The notes under the pieces were generated by a model. The model was not told the DNA's origin, ran no database searches, and worked only from the letters and a program-made list of their open reading frames with translations. A program made the translations under genes and the position numbers. 64,000 nt of DNA from contig NZ_OY725717.1 in the NCBI RefSeq assembly GCF_963360655.1, positions 1-64,000 of the forward strand, in the 5' to 3' direction. Of the stretch, positions 25,577-33,524 are shown piece by piece. Source of the stretch: Collinsella aerofaciens. GTDB lineage: Bacteria > Actinomycetota > Coriobacteriia > Coriobacteriales > Coriobacteriaceae. Within the stretch, counting starts at the first letter, position 1. Every line of letters starts with the position of its first letter.

Positions 25577-26704
25577 ATGCGCACAGCAAACACGCACAAA
25601 AACATGGCACGCTGCGCTGCTACGGCAACCCTCGCTTGTGTTTTGGGCTTGGGCCTCGCGGCTCCTGCCTACGCCGATACCGCATCCGACCTTGCCGCTG
25701 CTCGTACGAAGCTCGAGCAGATCGGTACCCAAACCCAGCAGATTTACGATGAGCTCGCCACGCAGACGCAGGCGCTCGATCAGACTGCTGGCGAGATCAC
25801 GCAAAAGCAGCAGGAGATTGCTGACGGTCAGGCCAAGCTCTCGACCTATGTCGCCGGCGAGTACAAGACCGGCGGTCTGAGCCTGCTTCAGGTTCTAACG
25901 GGCGTTGACGACCTGAGCGATATGCTCAACCGTCTGTTCTACTACGGCAAAGTCTCCGATAAGCAAGCTCAGACCATTCAAGAGGTCAAGGAGCTTAAGC
26001 AGCAGCTCACCGATAAGCAGTCCGAGCAGGAAAAGAACGTCGCAGCCACGCAAAAGAAGGTCGACGAGCTTAACGCCCAGCAGGCTGAAGCACAGAACGT
26101 CGTAAACTCCTTGGATTCGCAGCTGCAGGCCGAGCTTGCCGCAGAGGCCGAGGCCAACGCCGCGCTGCAGGCCGGCATCAACGCCAGCACCGCCGAGAAG
26201 GCCACGGTGAGCAACGAGACTGCCGGTACGACCGAGAACACCAACAACGGTGGTCAGACCAGCAATAACAACAACCAGGGCGGCAACACTCCGGCTCCTA
26301 CGCCGGCACCTGCTCCGACGCCGCAGCCCTCTCCGCCTGCTCCGGCTCCGACGCCTTCTGCTCCGAGCCAGTCCGTCGATGGCGGTTCTGTTGTCTCGCG
26401 TGCATACAGCAAGCTTGGTTGCGCTTATTCCTGGGGCGGAATTGGCCCGAACAGCTTCGACTGCTCTGGTTTCGTTAGCTATTGCCTCACTGGTCGCTAT
26501 TGCCGCCTGGGCACCACGGGTACCTTTATGGGCTGGACGCGTGTGTCCGATCCGCAGCCCGGTGACGTTGTGGTCAACTCGTACCACACCGGCATTTACA
26601 TCGGTGGTGGCCAGATGATTCATGCTTCCGACTACAACACGGGTGTTATCATCAGCTCCGTTGCCGCCGGCATGAACAACAACTATATCTTCGTGCGTTA
26701 CTAA
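25577..26704 (+). CDS. Secreted NlpC/P60 peptidoglycan hydrolase with coiled coil
   Basis: A 375-aa exported endopeptidase. It has a signal peptide (about residues 1-33, ending APAYA-DT), a long coiled coil (about 35-200, CwlO/RipC-like), an Asn/Gly/Thr-rich linker and a Pro/Ala linker (about 235-265), then a C-terminal NlpC/P60 domain with catalytic Cys in FDCSGF and His in YHTGIYIG. Coiled-coil hydrolases of this kind are usually controlled by FtsEX, which is not in this window. A terminator follows. Confidence 0.95.
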   Translation: MRTANTHKNMARCAATATLACVLGLGLAAPAYADTASDLAAARTKLEQIGTQTQQIYDELATQTQALDQTAGEITQKQQEIADGQAKLSTYVAGEYKTGGLSLLQVLTGVDDLSDMLNRLFYYGKVSDKQAQTIQEVKELKQQLTDKQSEQEKNVAATQKKVDELNAQQAEAQNVVNSLDSQLQAELAAEAEANAALQAGINASTAEKATVSNETAGTTENTNNGGQTSNNNNQGGNTPAPTPAPAPTPQPSPPAPAPTPSAPSQSVDGGSVVSRAYSKLGCAYSWGGIGPNSFDCSGFVSYCLTGRYCRLGTTGTFMGWTRVSDPQPGDVVVNSYHTGIYIGGGQMIHASDYNTGVIISSVAAGMNNNYIFVRY

Positions 26705-26728
26705 GTCATCTTACACAGCGTGTGAATG

Positions 26729-26769
26729 TGGACCCCGTGGCTTTAAGTCGCGAGGTCCATTCTTTTTTC
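26729..26769 (+). terminator. Terminator of the NlpC/P60 gene
   Basis: TGGACC at 26729-26734 pairs with GGTCCA at 26754-26759, with mostly paired bases between and a 3-nt loop, followed by TTCTTTTTTCT. Confidence 0.8.
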
Positions 26770-26777
26770 TCTAATCT

Positions 26778-26816
26778 TGTACGGCTATCTAGTATTCAAA
26801 ACTAGATAGCCGTACA
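26778..26816. promoter_or_regulatory. 16-bp palindrome upstream of degV (possible operator)
   Basis: Perfect inverted repeat, arms 26778-26793 and 26801-26816, containing TATCTAGT and ACTAGATA around a 7-nt spacer. A TATAAT -10 lies at 26835-26840, so the right arm would cover the -35 area. The same octamer occurs once in the promoter region of the DUF1836 gene at 28459-28466. Confidence 0.6.
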
Positions 26817-26869
26817 TTCAGTTTGCAAGATGGCTATAATTGTTGAAGAACAATTAGAAAGGACCCTCT

Positions 26870-27736
26870 ATGAACTGGGCACTTATCTCAGATTCAAGCT
26901 GTAACCTCCGCGATTGGCAACCGACCGCGCCCCATACCACCTTTGCATTTGCGCCCCTCAAAATTCGAGTGGGGGAGCGTGAATTCATCGATGACCTTTC
27001 GCTCGATGTTCATGAGCTCAACTGCGCTGTTCAGGCGGAGACGAACGCTTCTTCGAGCGCTTGTCCCAGCGTAGGGGAGTGGGCCGAGCTCTTCAAATTG
27101 GCAGACAAGACCATCTGCATGCCGATCTCTGAGGGCGTGTCGGGCAGCTACAACGCAGCAGCCACGGCTCGCGATATGGTTCTTGCCGAGGAGCCCGACC
27201 GGCAGATTCACCTAGTCAATTCGCGCGCAGCTGGCGGCAAAATGGACCTCATTTTCTTGCTGTTCGACCGCTATCTTGCAAGCAATCCGGATGTCTCATT
27301 CGAGGACGCTTGCGCATACTTCGATAGCCTTGAGCAGAACAGCAAAATCCTCTTCAGCTTGTGCAATTACGAAAACCTGGCCAAAGCCGGACGTATCCCT
27401 AAGGCAGCCGGCGTCATTGCCAACAAGCTCAATATCCGCATTTTGGGCACGGCGAGCGAGGCCGGTAAAATCGAACTCGTCGGGCACACGCGTGGCGAAA
27501 AGAAGATGCTCAACAAGATCATCGATACCATGGAAGCCGAGGGTTTTACGGGCGGCGAGGTCGTCATTGATCACGTTGAGAACGAAGCTGGAGCCCAGGC
27601 GCTTACTGACCGCATAGTCGAGCATTGGCCCGGCTCCAAGACCATCATCATGCCCTGCAACGGCCTGGATTCCTATTACGCCGAAATGCACGGCCTCATC
27701 ATCGGCTACGGCATGGGCGTAGCTTCGGGCAAATAA
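26870..27736 (+). CDS. DegV family fatty-acid-binding protein
   Basis: A 288-aa DegV/FakB-like protein. Family members bind a fatty acid and, with the kinase FakA, present it for phosphorylation. SDSSCNL at the N terminus, PISEGVSGSYNAA (about residue 84) and the VNSRAAGGKMDL stretch fit the family. No fakA is visible nearby. AAAGGA precedes the ATG; a good -10 is 30 bp upstream. Confidence 0.92.
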   Translation: MNWALISDSSCNLRDWQPTAPHTTFAFAPLKIRVGEREFIDDLSLDVHELNCAVQAETNASSSACPSVGEWAELFKLADKTICMPISEGVSGSYNAAATARDMVLAEEPDRQIHLVNSRAAGGKMDLIFLLFDRYLASNPDVSFEDACAYFDSLEQNSKILFSLCNYENLAKAGRIPKAAGVIANKLNIRILGTASEAGKIELVGHTRGEKKMLNKIIDTMEAEGFTGGEVVIDHVENEAGAQALTDRIVEHWPGSKTIIMPCNGLDSYYAEMHGLIIGYGMGVASGK

Positions 27737-27749
27737 AGTCCAACCAAGC

Positions 27750-27801
27750 AAAAAAACGGGCGGACAAAGCGACAGATGGCTCTTTGTCCCGCCCGTTTTA
27801 T
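27750..27801. terminator. Bidirectional terminator between degV and the DUF1836 gene
   Basis: AAAACGGGCGGACAAAG at 27753-27769 pairs with 27782-27799 with one bulged C; A and T runs flank the stem on both sides, so it can end transcripts from both convergent genes. The loop contains CGACAG. Confidence 0.88.
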
Positions 27802-27808
27802 ACGTCGG

Positions 27809-28420
27809 CTAGCTATTAAACCCGTTGAACTTGAGATAGCTCATCAGGTACGCCTTCGAAACGAAGGACGATACCGCACTGCGCACAAGCAGCGACTCAC
27901 GTGTGACCTGATGCGCTGTATCGGGTACAGGCGTCTGCTCGACGGAAAACGCCGCACGAATCGATGCCTCAAGTTGATCGACTACATAATCGAAAGCCGT
28001 CGGAGCATCGTAGCTCAAACGCTGAATATTAAAGAGCGCCTGGACCGCAGCGATGGGCAGCACCTGCTTAAAGATACAAATGGCGATGAGACGCGTAATC
28101 TGCTCGCGGCCATATTGCTTTTTGACCGGAGCAGGCACCAGGCCGACCTTCACGTAGTTATTGATCATCGATGGCGTAATGATAGGCTGCTCAACGCAAA
28201 GGGACAGCGGCTCCATCCACAGCGCAACATACTCAATGACCTGGTCGCGGTAGAGCGTCACATTGGGCAACTGGTCATAGCGCGGCAGACTCAACGTATT
28301 GAGTTTGCGCACGATATCGGACTGAATAAATGCATCAGGCAGCACAGTGGGCTGAATATCCTCAGGCTTAATGCTGACCGACGAATCAGACATCGGAATA
28401 ACGTGTTTAACGTGGTTCAT
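27809..28420 (-). CDS. DUF1836 domain protein (putative MerR-like regulator)
   Basis: A 203-aa protein. The middle contains a MerR-like reading-head segment (ITPSMINNYVKVGLVPAPVKKQYGREQITRL, about residues 80-110), the mark of DUF1836, and no transmembrane segment is seen. Such proteins are predicted DNA-binding regulators and often lie beside degV-type genes. ATG 28420 has GGAGG 7 nt upstream; longer in-frame starts run into the promoter. A TACAAT -10 lies just upstream, with ACTAGATA between it and the -35 position. Confidence 0.85.
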   Translation of the reverse strand: MNHVKHVIPMSDSSVSIKPEDIQPTVLPDAFIQSDIVRKLNTLSLPRYDQLPNVTLYRDQVIEYVALWMEPLSLCVEQPIITPSMINNYVKVGLVPAPVKKQYGREQITRLIAICIFKQVLPIAAVQALFNIQRLSYDAPTAFDYVVDQLEASIRAAFSVEQTPVPDTAHQVTRESLLVRSAVSSFVSKAYLMSYLKFNGFNS

Positions 28421-28573
28421 AAAGGTCCTCCGTTCATTTTCTATATTGTATTCTACGTTATCTAGTTTTGCATACCACATAGCAGGCAAGAAAATTGGTG
28501 GGACAACGCACTGATGCATCATCCCACCATTTAGTTAATTGATAACAACCTTACATAAGATATATTATCGTAC

Positions 28574-29512
28574 TTATTCACGGAGAAATGCGTATGCGCT
28601 GGTTGCCGCGATGGCTCCATCAGAAACGGCGGTCACAACCTGGCGTAAACGCTTGGAACGAATGTCGCCAGCGGCAAATAGACCTGGCGTGCGGGTCGCC
28701 ATGGAATCATCAGTAACAATACCGCCGTCCGGCGCCAAATCAACTAGATGCTCAACAAGCTCGGCATGGGGTTGCGTTCCGGTAAAGACAAAGATGCCAA
28801 ACGAGCCGGGCTCAAATGACTCGATATGAGTCTCACCGGATGCATTGTCCTTAAAGGTGATCGTTGTTGGCATGGTTTCGCCCGAGAGCTCCGTAATACT
28901 AGTTTGGTACCTAACTGTAATATTGTCCTTTGCGAGTACTTTCTGAACAACACCATCAGGTGCACGGAACTGATCGCGACGCAGCACGATGGCCACGCTG
29001 CTGGCAATGTCAGACAGGAACAGTGCCTCCTCACATGCCGAATTGCCGCCGCCGATGACAAAGACCTGCTTGCCGCGAAAGAACATGCCGTCGCACGTCG
29101 CGCAATACGAAACGCCGCGACCGCGATACGTATCCTCGCCAACAAAACCAGCAGATCGCGGCGTGGCACCCATGCAAGCGATAACGCTCGAGGCCAACGT
29201 ATCGCCCAAATCGTGATGCACCGTAAACAGCGCTGTATCGGCATCGTAATCGATACCCGTAACCATGCTCCATGCGACCTGCGCTCCCAGGCCCTCTGCA
29301 TGCTGCTGAAAACGCTCGCCGAGTTCGGCGCCACTCAAGAGCGGAATGCCCGGATAGTTCTCGACTTCATTGGTCGTGGCGATCTGTCCGCCCGACATGC
29401 CCTGTTCAATCACGGTCGTCGTTAGGTTGGAGCGCGCCGCATAAATGGCCGCAGCATAGCCCGCAGGGCCGCCACCGATAATCGCAACATCGATCGGCTG
29501 ATCGGTAGTCAT
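28574..29512 (-). CDS. trxB: Thioredoxin reductase
   Basis: Flavoprotein of 312 aa that reduces thioredoxin with NADPH. It has an N-terminal FAD motif GGGPAGYAAAIYAAR, the redox pair CATC at residues 137-140, an NADPH motif GGGNSACEEALFL and the C-terminal ATRTPGLFAAGD. AGGAGG is 9 nt before ATG 29512; earlier in-frame ATGs lack a ribosome site. No thioredoxin gene is adjacent. Confidence 0.96.
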   Translation of the reverse strand: MTTDQPIDVAIIGGGPAGYAAAIYAARSNLTTTVIEQGMSGGQIATTNEVENYPGIPLLSGAELGERFQQHAEGLGAQVAWSMVTGIDYDADTALFTVHHDLGDTLASSVIACMGATPRSAGFVGEDTYRGRGVSYCATCDGMFFRGKQVFVIGGGNSACEEALFLSDIASSVAIVLRRDQFRAPDGVVQKVLAKDNITVRYQTSITELSGETMPTTITFKDNASGETHIESFEPGSFGIFVFTGTQPHAELVEHLVDLAPDGGIVTDDSMATRTPGLFAAGDIRSKRLRQVVTAVSDGAIAATSAYAFLRE

Positions 29513-29629
29513 GAAGAGACCTCCTGTCGAAAGATTGGCGTTCTTTGCGCTCATACCCAAATTTAGGCAAACGTGACACTCATGCACTACAATGATTCTT
29601 TGCGAAACAAAGATTAAGGGGAGTTATCG

Positions 29630-30931
29630 ATGGATCAAACGCAGACGGGCAATAGCGCCCCCCTGCCCATTCAAGCCACTCCCCAACCGGAGCAAATGAC
29701 CGTTTTACCTGCACAAAAACCCCTTGTAACCATTGTGCACGCATCGGTTGGATCGGGCCACAAAGCCGCCGCCAACGCGATTGCACAAGCATTTGACCTT
29801 ATCCGCGGCACCAAGGGAATCCCTGAGGATATTGAAACTGAAGTGCTCGATATCCTTGATTTTGGACGTATTAAGTTCGACGGCAATAAGACCGCGGCTT
29901 CTTTTACGGGAGCCACGCGTCCCATTTACGACCTGACCTGGCGATATACGCTTACGGGGCATCTTCTCTGGGGTGGCGGCACGGCATGGTCGCGTATTAT
30001 GTTCCCCGCCTTCAACGAATATGTCCGCAGCCGCAGGCCCATAGCCGTGGTCGCAACGCACATCACGGCGGCCAACGTCGCTGTGGGTGCCCGCGTCATC
30101 ACGGGTATCGATTATCCGGTCATCTGCGTGCCGACCGATTACGAAGTCGAAGGCTTTTGGCCCCACAAGGACACCGACCTATTCTGCGTAGCCAACGAGT
30201 TTATGGCCGAAACGCTGCGCCCGCGCAAGGTTCCCGAGTCAAAGATCCGCATAACGGGCATCCCCATTCGTGCCGGTTTCGATTCAAATTACGATCGCGA
30301 GGAAGAGCTGAAAAAGTTCAATTTGCCGGCAGGCAAGACGGTCGTGCTGGTTATGGCTGGCGCCAGTCTGCCGCAGCCTTACGTGCGTTTTCGTGCCGCG
30401 ATGGACCACACCCTCCCCTTCTTACGCAGCTTTGAAGACATGCACTTTGTCTTTTTACCGGGCAAGGATAAGGAATACGCCACCCGACTCAAGACGCTCT
30501 TCGACGCCATGAAGCTCGAAAACGTCACGGTTCTGGACTACGTGGACGACATGGCAGCCCTCATGCACGGCTGCGACCTGGCAATCCTCAAATCGGGCGG
30601 ACTCACCGTCACCGAGTGCCTGTGCGCGCATCTGCCGATGATCCTACTGGGCAAATCATACGGTCAGGAAAAGGCCAACACAACGATGCTCACCGGTATG
30701 GGCGCCAGCATGCATGTCACCACCGCACGAGAACTCATCGTTACCCTGCGCCATCTACACGATCATCCCGAGTCGCTCAAGGCACTGCTCATCAATGGCG
30801 AAGTGCTGCGCCGTCCACGCGCAGCCGAGGACATCGCCATCGCAACCATGGAGCTCGTAGGCAAGCCCCAAAAGCGCAAACGAGCCTTTTGCCGCTTCTA
30901 CTGGGGCGGGAAACCCGCGCATACCCGCTAG
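29630..30931 (+). CDS. Processive diacylglycerol / MGDG-synthase-type glycosyltransferase
   Basis: A 433-aa GT28-like enzyme related to UgtP and MurG. The N-terminal MGDG-synthase domain holds VHASVGSGHKAAANAIAQ (about residues 36-53), and the C-terminal UDP-sugar domain has VLDYVDDMAALMHGCDLAILKSGGLTVTEC. It probably makes glycosyl-diacylglycerol, a membrane lipid or teichoic acid anchor. GGGGAG precedes the ATG. It is divergent from trxB. The fold-back elements lie directly downstream. Confidence 0.92.
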   Translation: MDQTQTGNSAPLPIQATPQPEQMTVLPAQKPLVTIVHASVGSGHKAAANAIAQAFDLIRGTKGIPEDIETEVLDILDFGRIKFDGNKTAASFTGATRPIYDLTWRYTLTGHLLWGGGTAWSRIMFPAFNEYVRSRRPIAVVATHITAANVAVGARVITGIDYPVICVPTDYEVEGFWPHKDTDLFCVANEFMAETLRPRKVPESKIRITGIPIRAGFDSNYDREEELKKFNLPAGKTVVLVMAGASLPQPYVRFRAAMDHTLPFLRSFEDMHFVFLPGKDKEYATRLKTLFDAMKLENVTVLDYVDDMAALMHGCDLAILKSGGLTVTECLCAHLPMILLGKSYGQEKANTTMLTGMGASMHVTTARELIVTLRHLHDHPESLKALLINGEVLRRPRAAEDIAIATMELVGKPQKRKRAFCRFYWGGKPAHTR

Positions 30932-30941
30932 TCGAATGTCC

Positions 30942-31045
30942 GCCGTTCTGCCGGAGCCGCCCTTATATCATTCCATGCTCAAACATTCTCGCTGCGCTGC
31001 GAAACTGCGCGTGGAACGATATAAGGGCGGCTCCGGCAGAACGGC
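30942..31045. repeat. Fold-back element A (family 1)
   Basis: Perfect 28-bp arms at 30942-30969 and 31018-31045 enclose a 48-nt core. The core starts ATTCCATGCTCAAAC and ends GCGCGTGGAAC, extending the stem with TTCCA/TGGAA. The same core occurs inverted in element B, but the outer 22 bp of the arms are unrelated between the two copies. It begins 10 bp after the glycosyltransferase stop; no T-run follows. Confidence 0.9.
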
Positions 31046-31122
31046 TGCGTTTACTTACTAGCAGCTACTTCGGTATCCCCTCCATTAGAACCTGCAAAGG
31101 CAAAACAAGAAAATATAAATAC

Positions 31123-31171
31123 AGTAAGCCGATGCGACAAAGGGACAGCCCCTTTGTCGCATCGGCTTACT
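31123..31171. repeat. Perfect 22-bp hairpin between fold-back elements A and B
   Basis: Arms 31123-31144 and 31150-31171 with a 5-nt loop; the stem includes GACAAAGGG. The loop region reads GGGACAG, a string also found at 52654-52660 between elements C and D. Confidence 0.9.
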
Positions 31172-31204
31172 AGAAAAGTAAATATTGTTTCAAGCGAGTA
31201 GCCG

Positions 31205-31307
31205 CCCGCCCGGGGCTTACCTATATCGTTCCACGCGCAGTTTCGCAGCGAGCGAAGCGACGCGAGAATGTTTGAGCATGGAATGATATAGGTAAGCCCC
31301 GGGCGGG
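31205..31307. repeat. Fold-back element B (family 1, inverted relative to A)
   Basis: Perfect 23-bp arms at 31205-31227 and 31285-31307 enclose a 57-nt core. Read on the minus strand the core matches element A from ATTCCATGCTCAAAC through CTGCGAAACTGCGCGTGGAAC, apart from about 9 extra bases in the middle. Only TATATC next to the core is shared between the arms of A and B. It ends 16 bp before the dut stop codon. Confidence 0.9.
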
Positions 31308-31323
31308 AGGGATACGAGCGCCC

Positions 31324-31767
31324 CTAAGCGACGCCGCTGGAGCCGAAGCCTCCGTTGCCTCGGTCGGTTTTGTCTAGTTCGTCTACCTCTATGAGGTTGA
31401 CCGTGGGGACTTCTTGGATGACGAGTTGGGCTATGCGGTCGCCTTTATTGATTTGAATGTTAATGGAGGGATCCAGGTTGATGAGGATAACCTTGAGTTC
31501 TCCTCGGTAGTGGGCGTCGATGAGCCCCGGCGTGTTGACTATAGACAGGCCCTGCTTGATGGCCAAGCCGCTGCGGGGCTGAACGAAGCCGGCGTAGCCA
31601 TCGGGCAGGGCGATGGCCAGCCCCGTAGAGACCAGACGGCGTTCGAAGGGCTTCAGGACGCAGTCCTCGTTGGAGCGCAAATCCAAGCCGGCATCGGTGG
31701 GATGGGCGTATTTGGGAAGCTCGACGGTGGGGTCGAGACGCTTTATGTTGACGGTAATGTTGGACAT
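31324..31767 (-). CDS. dut: dUTP diphosphatase
   Basis: Hydrolyses dUTP to dUMP, keeping uracil out of DNA. The 147-aa protein has the trimeric dUTPase motifs: [16 protein letters not shown], the [10 protein letters not shown] uridine pocket with its Tyr, GDRIAQLV and the C-terminal [10 protein letters not shown] loop. It follows nrdR by 4 nt in an nrdR-dut pair, both acting on deoxynucleotide supply. Confidence 0.97.
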   Translation of the reverse strand: MSNITVNIKRLDPTVELPKYAHPTDAGLDLRSNEDCVLKPFERRLVSTGLAIALPDGYAGFVQPRSGLAIKQGLSIVNTPGLIDAHYRGELKVILINLDPSINIQINKGDRIAQLVIQEVPTVNLIEVDELDKTDRGNGGFGSSGVA

Positions 31768-31771
31768 GGAA

Positions 31772-32215
31772 TCACCTTAGCTTGTCGAGCTCTTGCAGAA
31801 ACTCATCGACGTCTTTGAAATCACGGTAGACCGAGGCAAAACGGATGTACGCAACCTTGTCGATCTTGGCCAAGCGCTTGAGCACCATGTCACCCAACTC
31901 ATGGGACGTGACGGCCGTCAGCGTGCGAGAGCGCAGCTCGACCTCGATGTCATCGATAATCTCATTGAGCTTCTTAGTGTCGATATCGCGCTTGATGGTG
32001 GCTCGCATCAAGCCGACGAGCAGCTTATTGCGATCGAACCGCTGCTTGGTTCCGTCTGACTTAATGACCTCGATAGGGTCCTCGCATCGCTCGAACGTTG
32101 TAAAGCGGTAGTTACACGAGCAACATTCGCGACGGCGCTTAATGGTGTTATTTGACTCCTGCATACGGGAATCAACGACGCGGGTATGTGCCTTGCCGCA
32201 TTTGGGACAGCGCAT
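31772..32215 (-). CDS. nrdR: Transcriptional repressor NrdR
   Basis: Zinc-finger/ATP-cone repressor of ribonucleotide reductase genes. The 147-aa protein has the N-terminal zinc ribbon MRCPKC...CCSCNYRF (residues 3-34) and the ATP-cone domain starting at about residue 49 ([20 protein letters not shown]). AGGAGG precedes the ATG. Its target nrd genes are not in this window. Confidence 0.97.
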   Translation of the reverse strand: MRCPKCGKAHTRVVDSRMQESNNTIKRRRECCSCNYRFTTFERCEDPIEVIKSDGTKQRFDRNKLLVGLMRATIKRDIDTKKLNEIIDDIEVELRSRTLTAVTSHELGDMVLKRLAKIDKVAYIRFASVYRDFKDVDEFLQELDKLR

Positions 32216-32266
32216 GGTACCTCCTCTTAAACGATAACAAGGGTACCATGCGCAGCGCGATAATGA

Positions 32267-32719
32267 TTACGAACGAGCAGGAACCTTAAGATGCGCACCG
32301 GCGGCGAGCGAACCATGCTCCAGATGATTGACGCTACGGATCATGTCGGAAGTCTCTTGCGTGGAAAGGCCTTCGATTGGATATTCTTCGGCAAGCGACC
32401 AAAGAGAATCGCCAGGCTGAACGCGAATGGTCCCGTAGGTAATGTTGGAAACGGACTCGGCATACGCGGCGTGACGAGCGCTAAAGACCGACATAGCGAG
32501 GACAAAGAAGAGCGTAAGCGCAACGGCGACGGCGACAATCGTCGGAACCTTCAGGGCAACGCGGGCCGGCGCGACTACAGCCTGCTGATTGCGCGCAGGC
32601 TTTACGGTCAAAGGCTGAAAGCCGGAGCGGCCACCCTGAACAACCGTAAAAGTGGGTTCTGCAGGCGTCTCGAGCTTAAGGGCGAGGTTTCCCTGGACCA
32701 TATTCGTTACGTTCATCAT
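32267..32719 (-). CDS. SOS-linked LysM membrane protein (YneA-like division inhibitor)
   Basis: A 150-aa protein: a cytoplasmic N-terminal region of about 50 residues, one TM helix (about 58-80) and an extracellular LysM domain (about 97-148, RVQPGDSLWSLAEEY). TM plus LysM, divergent from lexA, is the arrangement of the SOS-induced division inhibitor YneA of Bacillus. Its promoter (TTGACA-17 bp-ATAATA on the minus strand) has an SOS box in the spacer. The N-terminal extension is longer than in YneA. Function is inferred from context and architecture. Confidence 0.82.
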   Translation of the reverse strand: MMNVTNMVQGNLALKLETPAEPTFTVVQGGRSGFQPLTVKPARNQQAVVAPARVALKVPTIVAVAVALTLFFVLAMSVFSARHAAYAESVSNITYGTIRVQPGDSLWSLAEEYPIEGLSTQETSDMIRSVNHLEHGSLAAGAHLKVPARS

Positions 32720-32786
32720 GTTCTCCTCTCGCGTGTTTTGCTGAGAACAGTTTTATCAAGCCGCGCGGACAAAAATGTCTAGCGCG

Positions 32787-32856
32787 AGAACGAATGTTCG
32801 GTTATTATTATCTTCGAACAGTTGTTCCTGTCAAGCAAAATTCGAACATTTGTTTG
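32787..32856. promoter_or_regulatory. Three SOS (LexA) boxes and the divergent promoter
   Basis: Matches to CGAAC-N4-GTTCG occur at 32787-32800 (AGAACGAATGTTCG), 32815-32828 (CGAACAGTTGTTCC) and 32843-32856 (CGAACATTTGTTTG), spaced 28 bp apart, so they lie on nearly one face of the helix. The minus-strand promoter of the LysM gene (-35 at 32829-32834, -10 at 32806-32811) brackets the middle box. Confidence 0.88.
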
Positions 32857-32879
32857 ACATGGGTAGAGAGGATGCCCTG

Positions 32880-33524
32880 ATGGCTCGCAAAATTACCAAG
32901 CGTCAGCAGCAAATTTACGACTTCATCAAGGAATATCAGCAGGAGAAGGGTTATCCGCCCAGCGTGCGCGAGATGGCTTCTGCCGTGGGCCTTTCCTCCC
33001 CCAGCACCGTGCACGCCCATCTCTCTGCCCTGGAGGCGCGCGGGCTACTCAAGCGCGATGCCACCAAACCGCGCGCCCTGGAACTCTTTAACGAGGACGG
33101 TTCCTCTGTCTCAATTTCTAAATCTGACGAGCCCACCGCACCTCGCGGAACGGTCTCGCTACCGCTCGTTGGTCGCGTCGCGGCAGGGATTCCCATTCTG
33201 GCCGAGCAGAATATCGAAGACACGTTTACTATCCCGACCGAAATCGCCACTGATCAGGGTTCCTTTATCCTTGAGGTGCATGGGAGCTCAATGATCAATG
33301 TCGGCATCTTCAATGGCGATTACATCATCGTCCGTGAACAAAAGAGTGCCATGAACGGCGAAATTGTCGTGGCCATGATTGATGGTTCAGCGACCGTCAA
33401 GACGTTCTACAAGGAGCAGGGGCGCGTGCGCTTGCAGCCCGAGAACGACACTATGGAGCCCATTTATGCGACGAACCCCGTTATTTTGGGTAAAGTTGTC
33501 GGTTTAATGCGCCGGTTCTCGTAA
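32880..33524 (+). CDS. lexA: LexA repressor
   Basis: SOS repressor of 214 aa. It has an N-terminal winged helix (KRQQQIYDFIKEYQQEKGYPP; SPSTVHAHLSALEARGLL), the self-cleavage site Ala102-Gly103 in GRVAAGIP, and the catalytic Ser137 (HGSSM) and Lys174 (ATVKTFYK). ATG 32880 follows AGAGAGG and lies downstream of all three SOS boxes; a start at 32775 would run through them. The stop overlaps the next ATG (TAATG). Confidence 0.98.
   Translation: MARKITKRQQQIYDFIKEYQQEKGYPPSVREMASAVGLSSPSTVHAHLSALEARGLLKRDATKPRALELFNEDGSSVSISKSDEPTAPRGTVSLPLVGRVAAGIPILAEQNIEDTFTIPTEIATDQGSFILEVHGSSMINVGIFNGDYIIVREQKSAMNGEIVVAMIDGSATVKTFYKEQGRVRLQPENDTMEPIYATNPVILGKVVGLMRRFS

Noticed and set aside
26220-26380. Tandem repeat DNA in the NlpC/P60 gene
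   Set aside because: It encodes the Asn/Gly and Pro/Ala linkers of the protein; a normal secreted-protein linker.
30616-31173. A 185-codon plus-strand frame running from inside the glycosyltransferase into fold-back element A
   Set aside because: It starts out of frame within a conserved gene and reads through the repeats; no protein features.
30942-31307. Fold-back elements as ordinary terminators
   Set aside because: They lack T-runs, enclose long conserved cores and occur as inverted pairs; element D has a separate terminator beside it.
32775-32879. A longer LexA start at 32775
   Set aside because: It would place the SOS boxes inside the coding sequence and has no family similarity; ATG 32880 starts at the conserved N terminus.
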